Of a stretch of 64,000 nt of DNA, positions 27,309 through 35,273 are shown piece after piece. The stretch's first letter is position 1; each line of letters opens with the position of its first letter. This DNA is from Mycolicibacter minnesotensis (lineage in GTDB: Bacteria; Actinomycetota; Actinomycetes; Mycobacteriales; Mycobacteriaceae). The notes below the pieces were generated by a model, which made no database searches, was not told where the DNA came from, and was given only the letters and a program-made list of their open reading frames with translations. The translations under genes were made by a program, and so were the position numbers. The stretch covers positions 1,984,001 to 2,048,000 of the forward strand of contig NZ_AP022589.1 of NCBI RefSeq assembly GCF_010731755.1, given 5' to 3'.

Positions 27309-27865
27309 TGTCTCACAACATGTCCCCACCCCAGCCGCGACGATGCCTGTCTGCTGCCTTGGTCATCGCCGCATTAACCGCAGGATGTCACGTGTCCCAA
27401 CCGTATGAACCCACTCCGCCCAGCGTCGCCGCAGAAGCCCTGGATGTGCTCAGATCCCTGCCGTCGTTCGAGGAGACCCAAACTCAGGTACAGGCAGCGA
27501 TGGATGAGATCACCACTGCCGCAGGCCAGTTCATCCCATCGGTCAGGTGGGAGACGCTCCACGAGGGCTCAGGTGGCCGCTGCGAACGTCCTTACGAACA
27601 GACCGAGGGCAAACGCTACTTCCTCCCCGACGCCATAGCGCAGAACGTCGACGTGTCGGAACAGACCTGGGCCAGGATCGAGCAGGCGGCCAAGGCGGCG
27701 GCCGCCAAGCTGGATGCCACCGAGATTCAGGTCATGCAGGATCAACCTGGCAACCACGACGTCGGGTTCTACGGTCCCACCGGACTTTTCATCAAAGTCG
27801 GCTACCGGGGAAACCTCGTGGTCTCGGGCTACACCGGGTGTCGGCTGCCGCAGGACAAGAAGTGA
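27308..27865 (+). CDS. LppA/LppV-family lipoprotein paired with the hydrolase
   Basis: A 185-residue lipoprotein: signal peptide with lipobox LTAGC (Cys about residue 22), a Pro-containing linker, then a domain with CERPYEQTEGKRYFLP and YRGNLVVSGYTGCRLP, the pattern of the mycobacterial LppA/LppB/LppV lipoproteins. Cys residues in the domain (CERPY and TGCRL) may pair. ATG 27308 overlaps the hydrolase stop as TGATG and has GAGGAAA upstream. Gene pairing suggests it works with, or restrains, the hydrolase; that is inference. It converges with the next gene four bases away. Confidence 0.8.
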   Translation: MSHNMSPPQPRRCLSAALVIAALTAGCHVSQPYEPTPPSVAAEALDVLRSLPSFEETQTQVQAAMDEITTAAGQFIPSVRWETLHEGSGGRCERPYEQTEGKRYFLPDAIAQNVDVSEQTWARIEQAAKAAAAKLDATEIQVMQDQPGNHDVGFYGPTGLFIKVGYRGNLVVSGYTGCRLPQDKK

Positions 27866-27869
27866 CGGT

Positions 27870-28994
27870 CTACCAGTCCGATTCGTCGTAAGTGATGACG
27901 CCGCGGATGTTCTTGCCGTCGATCATGTCCTGGTAGCCGTTGTTGATGTCCTCGAGCTTGTACGTCGTGGTGATCATCTCGTCGAGCTTGAGCAGACCGG
28001 ACTTGTAGAGGCCCACCAGCTTGGGGGTCTCGATGTGCGAGCTGCCGCCGCCGAAGATGTTGCCCTTCAAAGTCTTCTGCAACATGGTGAACAAGAACAG
28101 GTTCAGCTTCACGTCGGCGTCGACCATCGCGCCCATGCCGGTCACCACGCAGGTTCCGGTCTTGGCGGTCAGGATCATCGCCTCTTCGATGTACTCGCCC
28201 TTCATGTCCCCGACGGCGATGATCACCTTGTCGGCCATCAGGCCCCAGGTCTCCTCCATGACGGGCATGATCGCCTCGGCCATCGACGAGTAGACGTGGG
28301 TGGCGCCGAACTTCACGGCCGCCTCGCGCTTGAAGGGCACCGGGTCGATCGCGATGACACGGCGGGCGCCGGAGAGCACAGCACCCTGCAGGGCGCTCAT
28401 GCCGATGCCGCCCACACCGATGATGATCACGGTCTCGCCCGGCTTGACCTCGGCAACGTTGGTGGCCGAACCGAACCCGGTGGGCACCGCGCAACCCATG
28501 ATGGCCGCGACCTCAAACGGCACGTCCTTGTCGATCTTGACCACGGAGTCCTGGTGCACGGTCATGTAGGGCGAGAACGTGCCCAGCAGGTTCATCGCCG
28601 AGACCTCATGCGATCCGGCGTGGATCCGGTTGGTGCCGTCGGCGATGGCCTTGCCGCCCAGCAGCACCGCCCCGCGGTCACACAGGGAGCGGAAACCCTT
28701 CATACACGGCGGGCAGGAGCCGCATGCGGGGATGAAGGCCATCACGACGTGGTCGCCCTCTTCCAGACCGGTCACACCCTTGCCGACCTTGGTGATGACG
28801 CCGGCGCCCTCGTGGCCGCCCAGCGCGGGCAGGCCCATTGGGGTGGCTCCGGTGGTCAGGTGGTAATCGGAGTGGCACATGCCCGCGGCGTGCATCCGGA
28901 CCTGGACTTCGCCCTCGACGGGGTCACCTAACTCAATCTCGTCGACCCGCCACGGAGAGTTAACTTCCCACAACAATGCGCCCTTGGTCTTCAT
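27870..28994 (-). CDS. NDMA-dependent-type zinc alcohol dehydrogenase (MDR family)
   Basis: A 374-residue zinc-dependent medium-chain dehydrogenase. Catalytic zinc ligands are in CHSDYH and GHEGAG (about residues 40-70); the structural zinc lobe is ACGSCPPCMKGFRSLC (about 90-105). The coenzyme fold has IIIGVGGIGMSALQGA. Overall sequence matches the mycobacterial NDMA-dependent ADH group, where NAD(H) stays bound and mycofactocin is the likely electron carrier (family knowledge). I choose ATG 28994 (MKTKGALLW); ATGs at 29006 and 29003 would place the start inside a KstR-like box. It lies 67 bases after the SDR gene on the same strand. Confidence 0.86.
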   Translation of the reverse strand: MKTKGALLWEVNSPWRVDEIELGDPVEGEVQVRMHAAGMCHSDYHLTTGATPMGLPALGGHEGAGVITKVGKGVTGLEEGDHVVMAFIPACGSCPPCMKGFRSLCDRGAVLLGGKAIADGTNRIHAGSHEVSAMNLLGTFSPYMTVHQDSVVKIDKDVPFEVAAIMGCAVPTGFGSATNVAEVKPGETVIIIGVGGIGMSALQGAVLSGARRVIAIDPVPFKREAAVKFGATHVYSSMAEAIMPVMEETWGLMADKVIIAVGDMKGEYIEEAMILTAKTGTCVVTGMGAMVDADVKLNLFLFTMLQKTLKGNIFGGGSSHIETPKLVGLYKSGLLKLDEMITTTYKLEDINNGYQDMIDGKNIRGVITYDESDW

Positions 28995-29005
28995 GACGGG
29001 CATCA

Positions 29006-29019
29006 TAGAACACGTTTCA
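29006..29019. promoter_or_regulatory. KstR-like operator upstream of the alcohol dehydrogenase
   Basis: TAGAACACGTTTCA fits TNNAACNNGTTNNA, the KstR consensus, at every fixed position. It lies 11 bases before the chosen ADH start. KstR represses sterol catabolism genes in mycobacteria. One site found by eye can be chance. Confidence 0.5.
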
Positions 29020-29061
29020 GAACTGAGCCTGACGGGTGCTCCCAGCTGCTAAAACGCGCAG

Positions 29062-29805
29062 CTAGCTGGTCTTGTGCGGGATACCTACGGACAAGCCTCC
29101 GTCGATCACCAGATCCGACCCGGTCATGTACGACGACTCGTCGGAGGCCAGGAAGACCACCGCGGTGGACACCTCCGCGGATTTGGCGCCCCGGCCCAGC
29201 GGAATCTGCAGGGAGTCGTCGGGGATCGCGATCGTCATCCGGGTGCGGATCAGCCCCGGCAAGACGCTGTTGATCCGGATGTTGTGGGGTGCGAGTTCCA
29301 GGGCGGCCGCCTTGGCGATCCCGCGCACACCCCACTTCGACGCGACGTAGCCGTAGAGACCGGCCGAGCCGCGCATTCCCTCCACCGAGGAGATGTTGAT
29401 GATGGAGCCGCCGCCGGCGGCCTTCATCGGGGCGACGGCGGCGTGCATGCCCAACATGGTGCCGGTCAGATTGACGTCGAGAACCTGCTGCCAGGCGGCC
29501 AGGTCGAAGTTCTCCAGGGCGTTGTACTTGGCGATCCCGGCGTTGTTCACCAGGACGTTGAGGCTGCCGAAGGCATCGACAGCGGTCTGGGCGGCTGCCT
29601 GCCATTGGTCGGGCTGGGTGACGTCGAGAGCCACGAACCGGGCGGTGTCGGGGCCCAGCTCGTCGGCGAGCTTGGTGCCTTCGTCCTCCAGGACATCAGC
29701 GATCACGATCTTGGCGCCTTCGGCGGCCAGCGCCCGCGTGTGTGCAGCGCCCATGCCCCGTGCGCCCCCGCTGATCAGCGCAACTTTGCCTGCGACTCTT
29801 CCCAT
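29062..29805 (-). CDS. Short-chain dehydrogenase, 3-alpha/20-beta-hydroxysteroid dehydrogenase-like
   Basis: A 247-residue classical SDR. Cofactor site SGGARGMGAAHT (about 12-23) with Asp in VIADV favouring NAD(H), NNAG at about 85-88, catalytic Ser in NISSVEG and YGYVASKWG as the YxxxK pair. Sequence flavour is that of FabG3/Rv2002 20-beta-hydroxysteroid dehydrogenase. ATG 29805 is preceded on the minus strand by TAACGT eight bases upstream; the longer open frame upstream is a shadow of the lipase gene. Substrate is inferred; a KstR-like box between this gene and the ADH is in line with steroid or alcohol oxidation. Confidence 0.86.
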   Translation of the reverse strand: MGRVAGKVALISGGARGMGAAHTRALAAEGAKIVIADVLEDEGTKLADELGPDTARFVALDVTQPDQWQAAAQTAVDAFGSLNVLVNNAGIAKYNALENFDLAAWQQVLDVNLTGTMLGMHAAVAPMKAAGGGSIINISSVEGMRGSAGLYGYVASKWGVRGIAKAAALELAPHNIRINSVLPGLIRTRMTIAIPDDSLQIPLGRGAKSAEVSTAVVFLASDESSYMTGSDLVIDGGLSVGIPHKTS

Positions 29806-29841
29806 GGCTGGCGACGTTACCTGGGCAAGCAGGTTGCCCGT

Positions 29842-30705
<864 letters not shown>

Positions 30706-30737
30706 GTCGCCGTCGGTGTGGTGTCGCCGCCGTCGGT

Positions 30738-30743
30738 TAGCGT
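30738..30743 (+). promoter_or_regulatory. Leaderless-type -10 hexamer (TAGCGT) upstream of the leader ORF
   Basis: TAGCGT sits seven bases before GTG 30751. The predicted transcript would begin at the first base of a short leader frame rather than at the DUF2786 gene itself. Confidence 0.55.
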
Positions 30744-30818
30744 GGCGGCCGTGAGCACCGACGACGACGAGGCAGAGCGCAGCGATGCGGAGGAGCGGCG
30801 GCCGTGAGCACCGACGAC
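30744..30818 (+). repeat. 22-bp direct repeat duplicating the gene start, spaced 53 bp
   Basis: The same 22 bases, GGCGGCC followed by GTGAGCACCGACGAC, occur at 30744-30765 and 30797-30818. Each copy contains a GTG start with codons for V-S-T-D-D. The copy nearer the promoter opens an 18-codon frame; the second opens the DUF2786 gene. Confidence 0.9.
30751..30807 (+). CDS. Possible 18-residue leader ORF coupled to the DUF2786 gene
   Basis: GTG 30751 opens an 18-codon frame (VSTDDDEAERSDAEERRP) whose TGA stop overlaps the next start as GTGA at 30804. A -10-like TAGCGT seven bases upstream would make it leaderless. The frame arises from duplication of the downstream start. It could act by translational coupling, or it may have no function; there is no conservation evidence here. 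Confidence 0.35.
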   Translation: MSTDDDEAERSDAEERRP

Positions 30819-31556
30819 AAGATGTTGGCGCGGATCGCCGCCCTGTTGCGCCAGGCCGAGGGCACGGACAACGCCCACGAGGCGGATGCCTTCATGGCGG
30901 CGGCGCAACGGCTGGCCACCGCTACCTCCATCGACCTGGCAGTCGCGCGCGCGCACTCCGCCGCTCGGACGGCGGCTACCGCGCCCGTGCAGCGCACGAT
31001 CACCATCGGAGAACCGGGTGCGCGGGGATTGCGTACCTACGTGCAGTTGTTTGTGGGGATCGCCGCGGCCAATGATGTGCGCTGCGATGTGGCGATGAAC
31101 TCGACCTATGTCTACGCCTATGGCTTCGCCGAGGACATCGACGCCACCCATGCTCTTTATGCCAGCCTGGTCGTTCAGATGGTCCGAGCCTCAGATGCCT
31201 ATGTCGCCACCGGTGCGCACCGTCCAACCCCAACCATCACCGCGCGGCTGAACTTCCACCTGGCCTTCGGCGCCCGAGTGGGCCAGCGGCTGGCCGAAGC
31301 CCGTGACGAGACTCGCCGTGCTGCCGAGAAGGATCGGAGCAGGCCGCCGGGTACTGCGATTGCGTTGCGCAACAAAGAGCTAGAGCTGCAGGACTTCTAC
31401 CGCGGTACCTCCAAGGCGCGAGGTACCTGGCGGGCCAACCGGGCCTCGGCGGGCTATTCGTCCGCGGCGCGCCGAGCCGGAGACCGGGCGGGGCGCAGGG
31501 CCCGGCTGGGTGACAGTGCGGAGCTGTCGGTGGCACGGTCCGCGCTGGAGCGGTGA
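30804..31556 (+). CDS. DUF2786 protein (Rv0184-like)
   Basis: A 250-residue protein with an N-terminal DUF2786 helical domain (DDKMLARIAALLRQAEGTDN, EADAFMAAAQRLAT; about residues 1-50). A second conserved part follows (about 75-150, YVQLFVGIAAANDVRCDV), then an Arg/Ala-rich end that may bind nucleic acid. GTG 30804 has GGAGGAG at 30790-30796. Rv0184 (249 residues) matches in size and place. It overlaps the next gene as GTGA, so the two proteins are probably made together. Function unknown. Confidence 0.83.
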   Translation: MSTDDKMLARIAALLRQAEGTDNAHEADAFMAAAQRLATATSIDLAVARAHSAARTAATAPVQRTITIGEPGARGLRTYVQLFVGIAAANDVRCDVAMNSTYVYAYGFAEDIDATHALYASLVVQMVRASDAYVATGAHRPTPTITARLNFHLAFGARVGQRLAEARDETRRAAEKDRSRPPGTAIALRNKELELQDFYRGTSKARGTWRANRASAGYSSAARRAGDRAGRRARLGDSAELSVARSALER

Positions 31557-32062
31557 AAGTTCCCGCTTCAGAGCGCGACGCACAGCGCGCCAAGGTCTAC
31601 TCCGCGGAGCTCTTTGTCCGCACCTTGTTCGACCGCGCTGCCGAAACCGGCAGACGCAGTGTCGAGTTCTTCGGCACCGAGCTGACTCTGCCGCCCGAGG
31701 CCCGCTTCGGTTCGGTAGACGCCGTCCGGCGCTACGTCGACGACGTCATGGCGCTGCCGACCGTGCATGCGCGGTGGCCGGTCGCGATGGAACTGACCGT
31801 GCGTGCCCGACGCGGGACCACCGCGGCGCACTACGAAAAGCTCGGTGCAGTAGGCGTTATCGCCGTACCGGATCAGCGCGGCGTGGACTGGGCGTTGCGA
31901 GAACTGGTGGTGCTGCATGAGATCGCGCACCACCTGTGTGACACTCGGCCGCCGCACGGCCCGGAGTTCGTCGCGACGTTCTGCGAACTGGCCGAACTGG
32001 TGATGGGCCCGGAGTTGGGATATGTGCTGCGGGTGGTGTTCGCCAAGGAGGGCGTGCGGTGA
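31553..32062 (+). CDS. TIGR04338-type putative metallohydrolase (Rv0185-like)
   Basis: A 169-residue soluble protein. LHEIAHHLCDTRPPHGPEF (about residues 122-140) carries an HExxH zinc motif and a further His, consistent with a zincin-like metalloprotease of the actinobacterial TIGR04338 family. Rv0185 has the same length and position. GTG 31553 overlaps the DUF2786 stop as GTGA. No signal peptide, so it should be cytoplasmic. Substrate unknown. Confidence 0.83.
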   Translation: MKVPASERDAQRAKVYSAELFVRTLFDRAAETGRRSVEFFGTELTLPPEARFGSVDAVRRYVDDVMALPTVHARWPVAMELTVRARRGTTAAHYEKLGAVGVIAVPDQRGVDWALRELVVLHEIAHHLCDTRPPHGPEFVATFCELAELVMGPELGYVLRVVFAKEGVR

Positions 32063-32121
32063 CGTGCGCTCCGTCCCGGTGTCGGTCATCATCGGACGAT
32101 GGCGAGTAGCGCGGACGAGCC

Positions 32122-33720
32122 GTGAGTCGTCCGAGCCTGCAGTATCTGCGGCTCGGTGAGCTTGTCGCTGCCGTGGGAGGTGACCCCTGGGCCGTTGATG
32201 ACAGTGTGCAGGTCGGAAGCCCCACGCAGATCAACTTCCTGGCGCAGGCGTTTCATTCGGCGGCCGGCTCCTCGACCGCGGCTGAGGAGAACTTCCGCAC
32301 GGCCCAACAGCACTTCGAGCAGTACAACCGCGAGAACGGTCAGCAGCCGATCAACAACGGCGCCGAAGTGCAACGAGTCAAAGAAGCCCTGCACGCCACC
32401 AACCAACAACTCGGCCAGATCGCGGCCGATCTGGAGACCATCGCCGCCGCGCTGGCCCAGGCCCGGCAGAGTTGCGGCGCGCAGATCGAAGCGCTCAATG
32501 CCAACCTGCAGGGCTACGACGAGTATCTGGCTGACTACAACACCCATTACCTGGGATACCAACTACACGGTGACGACGTCGACACTCTGATCGAAAAGTG
32601 CTGGGACGGTGCGATAGCCGACACACGGACGGTGCTGTCCAACGTTTCCCTGCTGCGCGGTGCCTATTCCAAGACGCTCCAGGCGGCGCTGACCAACCTG
32701 CAAGTCAAGAACGGCTATGTCCCCGATGTCCTGGTGCGCAGCTCCGATGCAAGCGAGACGCCGCCGACACCGTTGAACCCCGCGGACGTGGAGAGCTTCA
32801 GGGTCTTAGCCCGGGAGGTCCTGGCCAACGACGGTATTCCGCCGGATCAGATCGAAGCGCGCGTCACCGCGGCAGTGATGCAGGTCCAGCAGCCGCTAGC
32901 GCGCTACGGTGCCCCCGAAGCGCAGCGACAGGCGCCACTGGGGTTCGGCGATGCATTCGGGGACCGTTGGCGAGCAACCGAAAATGCCGTCAAGAACCTG
33001 CTCGGGCAGGGCGGACCAGGCGCCCCCGGTGTTCTGGAATCGTGGGGTGGCCTAGCCAAGGGGCTTGGCGACTCCTTCCTCAACCCGGTCGGTGCGGGTG
33101 TCGCCCAAGTCAAAGGCGCCCTGAACGCGCCCAGCCCGGCCTATTTCCTGGGCGAGAAGGCTTTCGACGTCAGTGCCGCCGCCGTGACGCTTCCCTTTGG
33201 GGCGGAGGGGGCGATAGTCCGCGCGGGACTGCCTGCCGAAGTGGTTGGGGAGGGCGGCGCCCCCGTGGCCCTGCTGCGGGACTGGCATCCCACGGGCGGT
33301 CTGTCTTGGCAAGAATTTGAGGCCAGCTTCGGGCGGCCTGAAACGCGGGTCTGGCCTGAAAACAGCGGCTTCCCGCCGGGCTACATTCCGCGGCCCACGC
33401 AATTGCCCGAAGGCACCATCATCGACAGGTTTGGATCGCCAAAGGGGCGCTATTTTGCACCCGACGGCGCCCTGTTCGTGGATAGGTCTCTGCCGCCCGA
33501 GTCGTTTGAAGCGAACTACAGCCGATACAGAATCACCGGCAATCCACTGCCGCCGGGCTGGCAAATCGTAGAAGGTCCGGTGGAGCCATTCTACGGGCAG
33601 ACGCCATCACCAGGAGCCACGCAGTACATGATCGTTGGCCCAGATGGGATTACGGTTAATGCGAAAGAGCTAGTAGCTAGGGGAATCCTCGATGAATACG
33701 GACCGCCCCTGGGGCGATAA
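32122..33720 (+). CDS. TNT-type (NAD glycohydrolase) toxin with shared helical N-domain
   Basis: A 532-residue polymorphic-toxin-like protein. Residues 1-200 are the helical domain shared with the protein at 25395 (GSPTQINFLAQAFHSAAGSS, LGQIAADLETIAAALAQAR). A middle region (about 210-400) has hydrophobic stretches (FDVSAAAVTLPFGAEGAIV). The C-terminal about 110 residues match the TNT domain (DUF4237) of tuberculosis necrotizing toxin: IIDRFGSPKGRYF (Arg436), DRSLPP (Arg455) and GATQYMIV (Gln501), Arg and Gln positions being those expected in the NAD-cleaving site. No signal peptide; export by a type VII system is inferred from the N-domain. The immunity gene overlaps its end. The last third looks less GC-rich than its neighbours. 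Confidence 0.83.
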   Translation: MSRPSLQYLRLGELVAAVGGDPWAVDDSVQVGSPTQINFLAQAFHSAAGSSTAAEENFRTAQQHFEQYNRENGQQPINNGAEVQRVKEALHATNQQLGQIAADLETIAAALAQARQSCGAQIEALNANLQGYDEYLADYNTHYLGYQLHGDDVDTLIEKCWDGAIADTRTVLSNVSLLRGAYSKTLQAALTNLQVKNGYVPDVLVRSSDASETPPTPLNPADVESFRVLAREVLANDGIPPDQIEARVTAAVMQVQQPLARYGAPEAQRQAPLGFGDAFGDRWRATENAVKNLLGQGGPGAPGVLESWGGLAKGLGDSFLNPVGAGVAQVKGALNAPSPAYFLGEKAFDVSAAAVTLPFGAEGAIVRAGLPAEVVGEGGAPVALLRDWHPTGGLSWQEFEASFGRPETRVWPENSGFPPGYIPRPTQLPEGTIIDRFGSPKGRYFAPDGALFVDRSLPPESFEANYSRYRITGNPLPPGWQIVEGPVEPFYGQTPSPGATQYMIVGPDGITVNAKELVARGILDEYGPPLGR

Positions 33721-34111
33721 GTCCAGGGAACTTCAAGTAGGGATCGATCAGTTGTCGGCTGATCTGGGAGTCCGCACCATGCCAGTAGGCATGCGAACCA
33801 ATGACGGGCTGAACGTCTTCGTCGACGAGAATGGCTACTATCACTTCACCTTTTACGAGCGTGGAGAACTCGGCTTTGATCGGGTAGGCAGTCTTGATGA
33901 TCTGCTTTATTGGTACTGCGAAGACATCGTCACGAGTCAAGCTTCCAGGCTGGTAGGGGACCGCAAGGAGCGCTTTCAATACGAGTACGAAGTGCTCAGT
34001 GACTTCAGTGTGGCTTGGGCCAAAAGACGTGTCCGCGAACTTGCGGCCATGTTCCGCAATGGGCAGCCGCAGGACATTGCTCTCCTTCCGGACATCGGTG
34101 AACCCTTGTGA
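33692..34111 (+). CDS. Candidate immunity protein for the TNT toxin
   Basis: A 139-residue acidic cytoplasmic protein overlapping the toxin gene by 29 bases. It has no signal peptide or membrane segment. Blocks ENGYYHFTFYERGELGFDRV and SLDDLLYWYCEDIV, with later ERFQYEYEVL, recall immunity factors found after TNT genes (IFT Rv3902c, Imm61-like), though I cannot confirm homology without a search. The gene order toxin-then-immunity with overlap is the standard arrangement. Lower GC than surroundings, like the toxin tail. A strong hairpin terminator ends the unit at 34159-34203. Confidence 0.7.
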   Translation: MNTDRPWGDKSRELQVGIDQLSADLGVRTMPVGMRTNDGLNVFVDENGYYHFTFYERGELGFDRVGSLDDLLYWYCEDIVTSQASRLVGDRKERFQYEYEVLSDFSVAWAKRRVRELAAMFRNGQPQDIALLPDIGEPL

Positions 34112-34158
34112 CGGTTCTGTCGTAGGTTCTGCCGACGCCGTGGTGTAGACCAAGAGCA

Positions 34159-34203
34159 GGCGCCGGTGACGCACAACGGTCGAGGTTGTGCGTCACCGGC
34201 GCC
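34159..34203. terminator. Bidirectional hairpin terminator between the immunity gene and mymT
   Basis: Two perfect 19-base arms (34159-34177 and 34185-34203, GGCGCCGGTGACGCACAAC and its complement) flank a seven-base loop. It lies between convergent genes and is followed on the plus strand by a T-containing run (GTCTTGTTGT). It should stop transcription from both sides. Confidence 0.9.
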
Positions 34204-34212
34204 GTCTTGTTG

Positions 34213-34362
34213 TCAGCTGGTGACGGCTACCAGTTCGTCGCCGCAGGTGCAGCGGTAGCTCACGTCCGCACCAGGGCAGTGGCACGCAGTCTCGACGCGC
34301 ACGCGGCATCCACAGCCGCCGTGGCCGCACGTCAGCAGGGTTCCATCCTCGTAGTTGGCCAT
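34213..34362 (-). CDS. mymT: MymT copper metallothionein
   Basis: A 49-residue Cys-rich protein. Seven cysteines at 12, 17, 19, 27, 29, 38 and 40 lie in [14 protein letters not shown] and YRCTCGDEL, matching M. tuberculosis MymT in number and spacing; it binds Cu(I) in the cytoplasm and protects against copper. ATG 34362 has AAGGAAGG just upstream. A perfect RicR-type operator lies 53-69 bases before the start. In M. tuberculosis mymT sits between Rv0186 and Rv0187; here the TNT pair takes the Rv0186 place and the Rv0187-like gene follows, so synteny supports the call. Confidence 0.93.
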   Translation of the reverse strand: MANYEDGTLLTCGHGGCGCRVRVETACHCPGADVSYRCTCGDELVAVTS

Positions 34363-34414
34363 CGGTCACACCTTCCTTTGTGATCCCCGGCGAGCGCCGG
34401 AGTTCCCCGACTAT

Positions 34415-34431
34415 ATACCCCATAGGGGTAT
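34415..34431. promoter_or_regulatory. RicR-type copper operator upstream of mymT
   Basis: ATACCCC-ATA-GGGGTAT, two perfect seven-base arms. It matches the mycobacterial RicR palindrome (TACCC...GGGTA) and the second copy at 37539. RicR bound here should repress mymT without copper. The site also lies 54 bases before the divergent O-methyltransferase start. Confidence 0.88.
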
Positions 34432-34472
34432 GGGGTAAAGGGAAATCGGGAGCCGGAATCGCGATCGCGGGC

Positions 34473-34478
34473 TAGCCT
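34473..34478 (+). promoter_or_regulatory. Leaderless-type -10 hexamer (TAGCCT) of the O-methyltransferase gene
   Basis: TAGCCT ends seven bases before GTG 34486. The RicR operator at 34415-34431 is centred about 50 bases upstream of this hexamer, so copper control of this side is possible but not expected to block the polymerase directly. Confidence 0.55.
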
Positions 34479-34485
34479 CGGTGAA

Positions 34486-35145
34486 GTGACAGAAAAGCCC
34501 ACACCTCGTGATGTCGATGCCTTGCTGGACAACCTGCTGGCCGGCGACGACGCGGACCTGAGGGCGGCGCTGGCCGCCAGCGACGAGGCCGGGTTGCCGC
34601 CTATCGCGGTCTCGGCGCAGCAGGGCGCATTCCTGAACCTGCTGGCAGCCGCGACCGGTGCCCGCCGCATCCTGGAGATCGGCACGCTGGGCGGCTACAG
34701 CACCATTTGGCTGGCGCGTGCCGTCGGGCCTGCGGGCTCGGTGGTGACGCTGGAGTACGAGCCCAGGCACGCCGAGGTCGCCCGCGGCAATCTGGACCGA
34801 GCCGGCGTGGGTGATCGAGTGCAGATTCTGGTGGGTCCCGCGATGCAGACCCTGTCGGCGTTGACTGGCGAGCCGTTCGACCTGGTGTTTATCGACGCCG
34901 ACAAGGAGAACAACGTCGGCTACCTGAATTGGGCCGTGCAGCTATGCCGTTCCGGTTCGGTGATCGTGGTGGACAACGTGATCCGCGAGGGCGCGATTCT
35001 GGAAGCGCGCTCCGAAGACGCGACGGCACGCGGCAGCCGGGACGTGTTGGAGCTGATGGGCAGCCACCCGCGATTACGGGCGGCCGCCCTGCAGACCGTC
35101 GGAGCCAAGGGCTGGGACGGCTTCGCTCTGGCCGTCGTCGACTAA
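34486..35145 (+). CDS. O-methyltransferase (Rv0187-like)
   Basis: A 219-residue class I SAM-dependent O-methyltransferase of the catechol/caffeoyl-CoA group (Methyltransf_3). SAM motif I is ILEIGTLGGYSTIWLA (about residues 61-76), motif II has VTLEYEPRHAEVA, and the metal/substrate region has FDLVFIDADKENN and VIVVDNVIREG. Rv0187 is the same size and position, directly after mymT. Cytoplasmic; natural substrate unknown. GTG 34486 is supported by the hexamer spacing upstream. Confidence 0.9.
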   Translation: MTEKPTPRDVDALLDNLLAGDDADLRAALAASDEAGLPPIAVSAQQGAFLNLLAAATGARRILEIGTLGGYSTIWLARAVGPAGSVVTLEYEPRHAEVARGNLDRAGVGDRVQILVGPAMQTLSALTGEPFDLVFIDADKENNVGYLNWAVQLCRSGSVIVVDNVIREGAILEARSEDATARGSRDVLELMGSHPRLRAAALQTVGAKGWDGFALAVVD

Positions 35146-35273
35146 CAGCGGCCGACTGTCGGTTGGTGGCGAAAATTTCGTTGCTGGCAAACAGCGGTCG
35201 GGCGTAATCTTTCATCAGATGGATGGGTGCATCTGGCACCAAACCGCCTGTTGCATAACAGAAAGGTTACGAA

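Noticed and set aside
34186-34383. Plus-strand open frame over mymT
   Set aside because: It is the antisense shadow of mymT and has no start signal.
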